This document shows, in pieces, positions 52,381 through 62,580 of a stretch of 64,000 nt of DNA. The translations under genes were made by a program, and so were the position numbers. The notes under the pieces were generated by a model. It worked only from the letters and a program-made list of their open reading frames with translations. It did no database searches and had not been told where the DNA came from. This stretch comes from Apis mellifera (lineage: Eukaryota; Arthropoda; Insecta; Hymenoptera; Apidae), in the NCBI RefSeq assembly GCF_003254395.2, contig NC_037652.1:1079001-1143000 (forward strand), written 5' to 3'. The first letter of the stretch is position 1; every line of letters begins with the position of its first letter.

Positions 52381-52399
52381 GAGAAAAAAATAATTTCAA

Positions 52400-52620
52400 T
52401 AGTTAATTGCAATTCTTTTTGCCAATCTTGCTATTGTCTCATGCCATTTTAAATCGATAATGTCGCATGTGACACGAGAATGGTAACGGAGGGTCATATA
52501 GCACTCAGCTATGATACAAAAATACATTGGATGATAGGTCTATTCTATACCAAGTCAGCGCTGATAGCTTCCCATCGATTACGTCTCATGACACACCTGC
52601 AGTCACGTTCACCAACTAAA
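52400..52620. other. GC-richer island in the intron
   Basis: A short island with ACACCTGCAG and AGTCAGCGCTGA words and no open frame of note. It is a candidate regulatory block. From 52630 to 53390 only AT-rich sequence follows. Confidence 0.3.
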
Positions 52621-53389
52621 AAAAACTTTTCTTAGAACAACCTGACATATCACGATAACTTGTATCACGAAAACATTAAAATCTAACCTATGGAAAGAAG
52701 CAAGAAGTCTATGCATCTATCTATCTATATACTAATTGATATAATACAATTATATTATTATAATTAATTATCGAAAAAAGATCGAAAAAAAATAATATAA
52801 ACAATATTATATTATTAAGAATTAAACAATAAAATTATGTATAAAACCTATGTATTTAAATGTTATGTTATTAACAAATTTAAATAAAAAATTTATGTAA
52901 TGTTTTTTTCAAATATAGTATATTAAAAAAATATTTTTAATTAGTATGCGAGATGAACAAAATTATCAAATTTTATATTAAATTTTAAATTTATGTAGGA
53001 TGATACATAAACTAATTTGTTTTAGAACTTTATTTATTATATCTGTTTGTTAAAACATATTTATTATTAAATAATATAATAAATAAGTATATAATAATAC
53101 TATTTACAACTTATCATATATAACTTAATCATCTATGTGTAATAAATAGAAAAAATTGTTGAATGAGAATACTGTATTACATATATTAGAAAGAATGTTT
53201 AAAATAAAAAATGTTTATAATCTAAAAAAACAATTGTTTGGAAATTTTTTATAGAATAATTTTCAAAAATATAATTTTGTACACAAAATGAAAAATTCGG
53301 ATAATAAAACTAAATAAAACAATTCATAAAAAAAAAGAAAATAAGAAAAATAGTTGCAAATTAAATATTACATTGGTTCGTAATTAAAC

Positions 53390-54110
53390 AAAAAAAAAAA
53401 AAATTAGATAAAAGAAAAATTCGAAAGTGCTAAGATACCAAAGAAATAACAACAAGAAAAAAAATCATCAAGAAAAAGAAGAAAAAGAGCTTAGAAAGAA
53501 GATGGAAAAAGTGTAAGAGGAAATGAAGCGTGTCGAGGGTACAGGACGAAGAGAAGGAAAAATTAAAGCCGAGGGACGATCGAACAGGTCTGAACGATGG
53601 AAAAGGCCTGACCATCTAATGATAGAGAAAAAGAGCGCGTCTCGTTCGTATTTCGTCGAGAGACGGTTCGTGTAATACTTTATTTGTCCGCCCCTGGACT
53701 TCTTTTTCTCCCATCTCTCTTCTTTATCGACCGAGCTCGGTCACGATTCTTTTCACACTCGGCCATCTTTTCCGCCATCTTTCTTGCTAATTACCCGACC
53801 CGTTTTCCATCCAGAAATCTCTTCTCGTCCCTTTCCACCTTTCATCCCCATTTTCCTGTCTTTTCTTCTTTTCTCTTTTTTTTTCTTTCTCTTTTTCTTT
53901 ACTGTAAGCGAAGATGCATAGATATAGGAGAGAGGCTTGATGCTTTCCGTAAGTGCTTCTTGCTCGTTGATTCTCGCGAGCCGCGAGTTCGTGGAACACC
54001 CTATGAAATATTCAAACCGCCCGTGTTCCCCTCGCTGTGCAGTTTTATGGGCAATTCTGGTGTATCTGTTTGCTCGAACTTGCCTCGCGGAGATTAAGTG
54101 AAGGAGGAAT
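53390..54110. other. Purine-to-pyrimidine strand switch
   Basis: About 53390-53640 is strongly purine-biased on the plus strand and about 53690-53910 strongly pyrimidine-biased, with the change near 53670. A 14-base perfect palindrome, GACCGAGCTCGGTC, lies at 53729-53742. The plus frame at 53684-54097 (137 residues, Phe/Ser-rich) and the minus frames are products of this composition and lack domains. Confidence 0.5.
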
Positions 54111-54359
54111 AATACGTTTCATTAGATGGGATTTCATCACGAAATGATATGTGATTATATATACTGATATGAAGATGATATTATTTTTTAATAATAAATT
54201 AAAAATTTTTTACTATCAATCGTAATACTAGAATTCAAATCAATAACAAATATGTCAATTAATAATGTCAATTAATAAATCTAGACGGATTTAAAAATGT
54301 TTGATGGAAAGATAAAAGACGTTTTATATAAGTTAAGATATTTAGTCAGCGTGATTTAA

Positions 54360-54560
54360 TCAGCATAGATTGTTGCGGTTTAATGTGGTTTCTGAACCAT
54401 CATTAACAATACACGATGTTCACAAGCTGTCATCTATACTATGCAGAGATGAGAAGTTGTCTAACCTCGAACAAACTTTTCAGCATAGGGATAAGGGGAG
54501 AAACCACCTAATTCTCTCCCACCTTCTGACTCTTGACGGTCATATTGCATAGAAATAAGG
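54360..54560. other. Moderate-GC block, nothing recognised
   Basis: A CpG-poor block of balanced composition with a short frame (54370-54552 plus) that has no domain. It could be a conserved noncoding element. From 54570 to 55730 the sequence is AT-rich. Confidence 0.25.
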
Positions 54561-55736
54561 TCATTGTATCTGTGGCATTCAAAATTATGGTTACAGAATC
54601 TCTGTTCTATTTAAGTATTATAACTATGCCAATGCATTCTATTTCGTCGTTCTATTTTATTTCAATATGCAGTAGTGCTCCATTAATTATCGCAGAATTG
54701 AAAATGTGTTCTGAAAAAAAAAAAGGTTGGCATTTTGTTTAACGATGCATATCCTTCTAAGGTATAATAAATTTCTAAAGGTATGTACATGCTTCAAAAA
54801 CTGAAAATTCAATTCCAGAAATTGATGGAGATATATAATTCTGAATAATTAAACAAAAGGAAAATTAAGCGACAATTAACCGAATAATATTATACTTCAT
54901 TTGCATCAAATGTTTTTTAAATCTATTCGACCAATAACGAAAATACTAATTTCAATTATAGTAATTTAATTTTCGCCAATAGTTAAATGGAAGCTAATGA
55001 AGTTTAACTCGTTTTCTTTTTTTTGTTTTTTTTTTCTTTACAGGTTTGATTATTATTTTAATCTTACATAATCATCGATAGATATTTCAATAAATTCAGA
55101 TGACAAAATTTGATATACTTTTTAAGATTATATACGACTTTAAGAGACCTTTGTCACGTATAATCATATACATATATTTGTGTCATTATTTATAAAGCAT
55201 TTCAATTATTGAGATTCTGATGTAATCTTTATTATTTAAATTTTATATATTTGCACACAACTTTTGGAGGATTCAAATTTCTATTGTTAATTCCATCATT
55301 TTCTTTCTTTTCATTTTTTTCTTTTCGTCTTTTGTATTTTGTCTCGTATATACAATTCATCTCGTTATACTTTTCCTCAGTAACACATAATTTTGTAATC
55401 TCTCAGCCATATATTGTTCAAATTTTAAGTATATAATCCATTAAAAACGAGAAGGAAATAATTTAAGCTCGGTGTGTAGAGTGCATAATCCATTATAAGT
55501 GCACGGAACTGAGATCATATTTTTTTATAACTTTCATGTTATATAGAAAGAAAAATGCTTATTATTATAAATGTCAAAAAAAGATTGCTAAAAAACTGGC
55601 CAAATTAATTTCTATACCAAAAAAGATCATTATCTTTTGGAATTTTTTAAATTTTGTGATTATGAACAATTTAATTGCTTGATGGTAAAAATATAAAGTG
55701 TTTTCTTTTTTAATAAATTGAAATTTTTAATCTTAC

Positions 55737-55851
55737 CTTGATAAAACGCTTGGCCTTAGTCAAGAGGCCCAACGTGGTATGTCTTGAGGTTTCCGGACCT
55801 AACGGAACCAACACCTTCAACTTTTCAAGGCAATTTCTGAGGTGAGCTCTC
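55737..55851 (-). CDS. MXD-family gene: bHLH exon
   Basis: This 115-bp exon encodes one split codon plus 38 residues: the last basic-region Arg residues, helix 1 (RAHLRNCLEKLKVLVP), the loop (LGPETSRHT) and helix 2 up to KAKRFIK. It matches the MXD1/MXI1 subfamily almost residue for residue; the PLGP-x-x-x-RHTTL loop separates it from MNT, MAX and MYC. The product binds E-boxes as a heterodimer with MAX and represses transcription in the nucleus. The acceptor TTACAG ends at 55852 after a T-rich tract; the donor AAG|GTAAGA starts at 55736. It splices in frame to the zipper exon 29.8 kb away. The preceding exon must end with the two bases AG to restore the Arg codon; it was not found in the window. 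Confidence 0.93.
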
Positions 55852-56950
55852 CTGTAACAAAAAATGCATCAAACATTTAATACATGAGCAATGTACAATT
55901 TTTTTTTTTAATTTCTAAATACTAATTATAAGAATTTTAAATTTCTCATTCTTAAAAATGTAAAAAATTTCCTTTTTTTTAATCTCTTATATATGCATGA
56001 TGTTTAAGAGTATTAGAATTGTTTAACATGAATATAAATTTAGAAAAATAAAATTAATATTATAATTAAAAGATTATTATAATATGTTCAATTTTTTTTT
56101 AAAGTTTTAACATAATAATACAAAATATAATCTTAATTAAATTTTAACATATCATAATCTGCATATCATAATCTGCATATCATAATCTTAAGGTATAATA
56201 CATTTTATAGTTAAATCATAATGACCAATTAATTTTAACTACAAATCTTAATGTCTATTCTTGGCAACTACCTATTATAATAAATTCAATCTTCAAAATT
56301 CCTATTATTTTAAACATATAAAGTGTAAGTATGTATATTTTTTATTATTATATAACTATATAAATTATAAACTAAGAATTTATATATACAAAAATAATAA
56401 AATTTTTTTATTATCTTTTGCAATTTATATATTATAATAAAACTCAAAAATAAAAATTATTTAAATAAAGAAAATATAATTATTTCATCAAAAGAATTAT
56501 CATAGATCCAAGAATTTTTATTACAGAATTTTTATTTTCAAATTATTCAATTATATTGCTATTATCTATAGTAAAATTAATATTCACAAATTTCATTTTA
56601 CTATTTATCTCACAATACTTTAAAAACATGCAATAATTCTTCTCAAATAATAAATTGGAAAATTATTTTCTAATTGAAAAAAAAATATATACTTTCAATT
56701 TTTTCTTCATTACTATAATAATATTTCAAAAATTGTCCTTAACCTTCTTATTTCAAGATCCTCTATTTCAATACTTCATTTATCTTTATTATTTATTTAT
56801 TTATTTATCTCTTGCAAAAAGAAAAAACAAAAATTCTTAACAATTTTTAAAATATTGGAAGCAAATTAGAATCGTTACTTCGTTTAAAAATAAATAAATA
56901 AATAAATAAATTTCTCAATAAAAAGATTCTACAAACTATAAATACCCACA
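55852..56950 (-). other. Start of upstream intron, AT-rich
   Basis: This intron runs from the bHLH acceptor past the window edge (more than 8.1 kb), since no exon with the MXD SIN3-interaction domain or the NELEKNR part of the basic region was found up to 64000. The first 1.1 kb is AT-rich. Confidence 0.6.
56148..56189. repeat. 14-bp minisatellite, three units
   Basis: The unit is CATATCATAATCTG; the third unit differs at its last bases. Confidence 0.9.
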
Positions 56951-56959
56951 GAAGAACTA

Positions 56960-57480
56960 TTAAAACTATCCGAAACCAACGTGCACAAAACGTGCAACAT
57001 TTTACCCACTCACACCTATATCACCGTTCCGAGCAATGGCGGCCAATTTCACGCGGACTCGATTCGTCTTCTCCGGAAAGGTTTTCGAATTACCCACCAG
57101 GCCAGAAGGAAACCACGCGGGCGGCATTCGTTTTTCGCGTCACGTATACGGCCACCAACGAATGGAGCGGAATCCAGCCGGCAAACAGACGGCGAAATTG
57201 AACGGGGTTATCCCCATCGGCTGCTTACACCACGGGTCGCATGGAGTGTCTACACGCCAGAGTTGGCCGCCGCGAAAGTGTCCGGAAGAAAGCGATAAGA
57301 TCCCGATTATCGCGGCGATCACGGCCCATTAGTTGAACGAATCGCGCGATAAACATACAACCGGAATACCAAAGCGGGGAACCCCAATGGCGATTATTTT
57401 TATTGGGTGGGGGAGTGTCGCGCGGCGAGCCGGGGTCGCTTCCTTTTTCGACGGTTGGAGAGATTTAGTTTGGGTCAGAG
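56960..57480. other. CpG-rich island in the upstream intron
   Basis: A strongly GC- and CpG-rich block. Four frames remain open on both strands (56981-57298, 56992-57201 and 57036-57332 plus; 57140-57322 minus), overlap in different phases and show no domain. None matches an MXD N terminus. It is a candidate regulatory block. Confidence 0.4.
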
Positions 57481-57539
57481 AGGATGGTCGGTGGTGGTGA
57501 TTTCGCCAGCTTGATCTTTTTTTTGAGGGGGAGGGGGAT

Positions 57540-58520
57540 TATAGTTAGTTTGAAGGTTTTTGAGTTTTATTTCGGTGGAAATGATGCGAGATAGTGATTT
57601 CTGAAAGTGGTAGAATAATTTTAAGATTTTGAAGTAATACGATATTTATTTTGATGGTTTTTGAAATTGTATTTTTATTGTATTTTTTACTTATCATTTT
57701 ATCATTTTTAAATAATATAAAAACATAGTCATGATTGTGGAATATTTGTAAATGGTCGAAGCTCAGAATTGTTTTTTTTTTTTTTTTGAATATAGTTCAA
57801 AGATTCTTAAGTTTTATTTTGAAAAGAGTTTGAAATGAATGGAAACCATATAGTAATTTCTAAAAGATAATCTGATAGAATTTATACAATTATTGTTTAA
57901 GATTTTGAAGTACAATATTTTAAAAAATAGTAAAAATTAGAAATTTTGTTGTTGGTTTTAGATTAGTTTTTTTTTTGTTTGAAGATTTTTGAGTTTTATT
58001 TTAATAGAAAGGATTTGAAATCAGTAGAAAAATTGTAAGACAATGACTTTTGAAAGTAGTACAATTTATATAATTTTTGTTTAACATTAGAATTATTCGT
58101 TAAAATGATTTCACATGTTTTTTTATGATTATTAAAAATGATGTAATAGAAGTGTTTAGTAAAATATTGTATTTTATTAAGAAAAATATAGTTGCACATT
58201 ATATATATAAAATAAATATTAAGATAAATTACCTATCCTAATCTAATCTATTAATTACTAATTCTAAGTTACAAGTTATTAATTTTAAAATTTCAATAAA
58301 ACATAATAATCGTGATTATGGAATTTTTATAAATAATCAGAACAGATAATTTGTAACATTTTTTTTTTGGAATGAATTTGAAATTATATTTTATTTCAGC
58401 GAATAAAATTTTAGATCAATAAATATTTAAAAGAATATGGAATAATAACTTTTATAAAATTTGTATTTTGATAGAATTTATATGTTTATTCAAAAAAGTT
58501 TTAAAATCAAAAAGAAAAGA
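57540..58520. repeat. Four-copy decayed tandem repeat
   Basis: Copies start near 57550, 57798, 57977 and 58366. They share GTTTTTGAGTTTTATTT, GAAATGA, AGTGATTTCTGAAAGT-GTAGAAT and TTTAAGATTTTGAAGTA-type words. A linked segment (CATGATTGTGGAATATTTGTAAA, then a poly-T and GAAT) occurs at about 57731 and 58310. The spacing of 180 to 390 bp shows unequal loss within copies. Confidence 0.65.
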
Positions 58521-58899
58521 AAATACAAATTAAAATTTAATTTCTTTTCGTTAAAAATTATTTATTTTCATTAAAAATTAAAAAGCATGAATTCTGATTC
58601 AAATGTTAAAAATCAGCAAAAAAACATCCCTTAAATTTTCTAAAAAATCGACATAGCATCACTATTCCAATTAAATTATACAAATCCAATTTAATTCATT
58701 TATATCAAAAATTATTTATTCCCATTAAAAAAAGCATCTAAAAATCCGCGATAACAATTCTCAAAGTGCAATATTTATTTTATAACCTAATTTAATTTAT
58801 AAGATATTCACAAATCCAAATTTAGTTCGTTTCTATTAAAAATTAAGAAAACAAACCGAAATAAGAATCCACAAAAAAACAACCCCAAAAAAAATCAAC

Positions 58900-59360
58900 G
58901 TGCCTACACAGCATGTCCCAGACGCTTGAAGATTTATTTCCCTTCTAGCAATAATAATCCGTGTCGCGTCACGTGTGGCAAACACGCGCCATTACAGCCA
59001 TTTAATTATAACTTTATACCCGGTTTATTGTCCCGTCGTGGAAAATGGAGACAACGACGCCTGTGTCCTTCGCCTCGGCCAGCTACGTCATCGTCGTCCA
59101 AACATTACGGACAAGACGGTGGAGAGAGGATGCGCGTTTGCACGTACGATTTTATGAGAAACAATAAGCCCGGCTCCGGCTTAATGATGTCATCAAACGG
59201 TATTATGTCTCGCGGGCCGCGGAGTGGACGGTTTCCGGGGTTGGATGGATGCATTCTACCCGCGGGACGCTGTTATGCACGGCCATTTAGGAAAAGGGGT
59301 TCCGTGTTTAAGCGGCCACGACGAAGAATCTAGTTCTGACGTACAGCCTTGGACGAAACG
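58900..59360. promoter_or_regulatory. CpG-rich island with CACGTG E-box
   Basis: A GC-rich block containing CACGTG at 58970-58975 and CGCGGGCCGCGG-type words near 59210. The overlapping plus frames at 58926-59333 and 58975-59157 lack domains. Among the islands it is one of the better candidates for an enhancer or an upstream promoter region, by composition only. Confidence 0.4.
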
Positions 59361-60199
59361 ATAGTTTAGTCCTCTACAGTTTCAGTACTTTATAGATAAT
59401 TTCAGTGTTTTCGAAACCAATGTATTCCAATTTTGCATATAGCTGTATTGATGGCGGAACAGATCGAAATTTTAGGAAAAGATTTATTAAAATTTGTAAC
59501 TTTGAGTTTAATAAAAGCAAATTTGAAATTTTTCAAATTGTGTCACTATCAATACCAAATAATATGTACATATATTTATATAAAATATTTGTTCCATTTT
59601 TTAACAATATACAATATTTGTAAGATATATTTAATGACTCGATTTTAAAAATAAAAACAAAAGTTGGTCTCAATAAAATTAATTCATTATTCGATGGTTT
59701 ATTGAACTTTCCTTTAGAGAAAGCAAATTGAAAATAAAATAAGACTTTTTCCCGCCTCGTTTCATTTAATGCGAACATGAATTGCCTGTAACTTATTAAA
59801 TAAGCTTCAACTAATATTTTTGTATATACTTTTTATATTTTTTTGACGTTTTGAATTGATTTTTTAAAAATATTTCATAAATATCTAATAAAACTTTGTC
59901 TAGTTACTATTTTTTTTTACAAAGTCAACACGTAAAATAAGAATGAAAATAGAGAAAAACAAATAAAACGTTTTATTGTTTGAGAATAGAAAGATATCTT
60001 CTGTACACTTTTGTCTGCTAAAGTTTATAAAATACACTTTTATAATTTTAAAATGATATTATTAAAATTAAAATTATAATCCTGCATAAATTCACTCATC
60101 TCGTTCAGAATAGAACAATATATCTTAAATCAACAATATTCAAATCCGAATATAAACCATAAAAGAAGTAAAACAAAAGAGATATTACATTTTTTATAT

Positions 60200-60790
60200 C
60201 CCAAGAAAATATTATATCCCAAAAGTGTGAAACGAAAATAGGAAAATCCATCGTGTGCGATATTGACCGGCGCAGAAATAGTTTGATCAACGTTCATCTG
60301 AGAAAATCCGATCGCTGGAAATTGAATATCTTATGGGGGTGGATCGCACGGTTGACGTGATCGAAATTTGCAATACCTGTGTGACGTGCAACGTCTCGTC
60401 GAATAAAAAAAATTTAATCAAACGTTTCGAACCGTGGAAAATTTCCCCTTGAAAGAATCCATCGTCCATCCGTAATACCGAATAAGGTGATGATTACGAG
60501 TTTGTACGGATATCCGGTTGAAAAATTGGCTCGCTTCAACTTTTCGTCCTCCTCGATAATTTGAATAAAGTTTCACCGATTTTTAAGGAATAAGATATAA
60601 CTGGGGGATAATTCTTCGTTGAAGTTTATAGGGTAACATACTTTGGAGAAGTTTGCTAATAAGAGTGGCAGAAATTTTATGTTTCGAGACTTTATCAAGG
60701 GAACTGATAAAGAAGACCCTTTTCTGCTCGTGGATACTTGGGAACATTGTATTTGACGAAGTTTGGTATGAAATTTAATATTTTTCACGA
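60200..60790. other. GC-richer island in the upstream intron
   Basis: Moderate-GC sequence with many CG dinucleotides to about 60550, then decreasing. The minus frames at 60287-60469 and 60573-60788 lack domains. From 59360 to 60200 and from 60800 to 61590 I see only AT-rich sequence. Confidence 0.3.
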
Positions 60791-61599
60791 GGGTTTAATA
60801 AAAGATGAAGTTTATTATTTTATTTTAAGTTTTTTATTATCCTGGAAATTTACATTCTTTGAATGTTTAAAGATGATTTTCGTACGTAGAATATAATTTA
60901 ATTATATTCTTATATAATAGAAAAAAATTTGGATAAAATGGATTTGGGAAGAAATTTTTTCTAAAAATGTTAATTTTCTAAAATATTGAAAAATTTTTCA
61001 AATAATAAATTAAATTCAATTAAACTATTTTTCTTTATTTCAAATATTAATTTAAAATTACTTTGGTTATTATTTATAATTTTTCTTATTGGAATAATTA
61101 TTTGTATAAATCACGATATATATATAAAAATTAAAAATAATTTATTATATCTTTTTTTATATATTTAAAATAAATTTATAATTGTACAAAATATTTATAT
61201 TGAAATAAATTTTTATATAAAGAATGATAAAAGATTAAAAATAATATTTATTAATCATTTTATAATTTATTTAGAAAATAAACAAAAATATGTTTGAAAA
61301 AAGGAAAATAGGATTAAACATATTATTTTTATTTGATGCTATTTAAATAGTAATTGCTTCTATTTATATGAATTTTAAATAGACATTAATCATAATTATC
61401 TTTAAAATTAAAACTTGTATTTTGTTTTTACTATTTATATTGTTTTATTATTATATTTTGTATTGTTTTACTATTTATATTTAGTAAATGATAAAAAAAA
61501 TCAAAACTTGTTTAAACACAATTAATTTAAAAATAAATAATAAATTATATTACTTGATTCAATTATCACAATAATTATAATAAATGCAATATTTAATTT

Positions 61600-62170
61600 A
61601 ATTCTATACATAAAAATTGCAATAATTAAATTAATCTCTACATAAATTTAATCTTAAATATTTCTCAATTTTCTTAAACTTCTTAAATAAACTATTAAAC
61701 AAAAATTATTAGAGATTAAATTAAATTACATTAGTTTTGCAATTGCAATATATAATCAATCTTCTTAAAAGAAGATTAACAAAATTTTCTAGAAATATTC
61801 CATAATATTTTTTTAGCATAAAAATCTCAATAATCAAATTAATTTTTATATAACTTTAATAATATCTAAATATCTTTTACGATCAAATTCCCTATACAAA
61901 CTGTGCAGTGAAAATCACTAGAGATTAAATTAGATTACGTTAAATTTCCTTTACCTAAAGTTCCTTAATACTCCCTTAAAAATCATACATAACAATTCCA
62001 ATATTAATAAACTTACCAATCTTATTGTTTAAAAAAAAAAGACAATAAATCCAATAAATCAAATTTTCCACCATTATATAAAAATCCCAATAATTAAATT
62101 AACACTCTCATATTAATTCAATTCATACATATATATCTCAAAATCAATTTTCTTAAATTCCCTGAGATAT
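61600..62170. repeat. Three-copy decayed tandem repeat, unit 205-260 bp
   Basis: Copies begin near 61606, 61812 and 62072 with CATA(T)AAAAAT(C/T)(C/G)CAATAATTAAATTAA. All three continue with a TTTAAT/TTCAATTCATA segment, and an AATTTTCTTAAA segment is kept in copies 1 and 3. Copies 1 and 2 also share AGAGATTAAATTA(A/G)ATTAC at about 61712 and 61921. No coding capacity. Confidence 0.75.
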
Positions 62171-62189
62171 AAAAAAGACCTATAAAAAG

Positions 62190-62580
62190 AAAAAAAAACC
62201 TCGTCAGAGGTTCGCAGTTAACAACGCATGGTAATTACAGTAATTGCAATTAGTTTTACCATCAGCCATCCATGGCCACCGGAGGCTACTAAATCACGCG
62301 GCAACAACGACCGAAATTAATTACAAGCATCGAGTCGTGGATCGGCGACAACCTCGGTTCCAGCCAACCTCGATTATCCGACACAAGGACCGTTTCATCC
62401 GTGCAAATCGTACAAGGGCCGGCCGAACTTACTTCGGCGGACGCGATACACACGCGTCCACGGAATGAAAACTCGTCGAGGCGTGAAACGTTACGCAAAT
62501 ATATCATGGACAAAGTTCTCGTGTAACCATGTCTCTCCATCCTTGACGTGGAACCGGTTCAATGGACAGCTGACATTCTA
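62190..62580. other. CpG-rich island in the upstream intron
   Basis: A sharply bounded GC-rich block with AGGGCCGGCC near 62415. Overlapping frames on both strands (62244-62468 plus, 62289-62540 minus) lack domains. From 62590 to 64000 the sequence is AT-rich, with one CACGTG at 63918-63923 and no other recognised feature. Confidence 0.35.

Larger units (their letters stand above)
25947..55736 (-). other. Intron of the MXD-family gene, 29.8 kb
   Basis: The boundaries are fixed by donor AAG|GTAAGA at 55736 and acceptor TTGCAG ending at 25947, and by gapless alignment of the flanking protein segments with the MXD family. The intron contains alternating AT-rich tracts and CpG-rich islands, one mariner element, several tandem arrays and microsatellites. 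No additional exon is needed between the two coding segments. No nested gene could be supported. Confidence 0.85.

Noticed and set aside
53684..54097. 137-residue plus-strand frame starting with a hydrophobic segment
   Set aside because: The Phe/Ser/Leu content is produced by the pyrimidine tract; no signal-peptide cleavage pattern or domain could be identified.
56981..57332. Overlapping frames in the 57 kb island, considered as upstream MXD exons
   Set aside because: No NELEKNR-type basic-region sequence or SIN3-interaction domain in any minus-strand frame, and no fitting donor ending in AG for the required phase was recognised.
58926..59333. 135-residue plus-strand frame in a CpG-rich island, considered as an MXD N-terminal exon
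   Set aside because: It is on the opposite strand from the gene and shows no SIN3-interaction helix or basic region.
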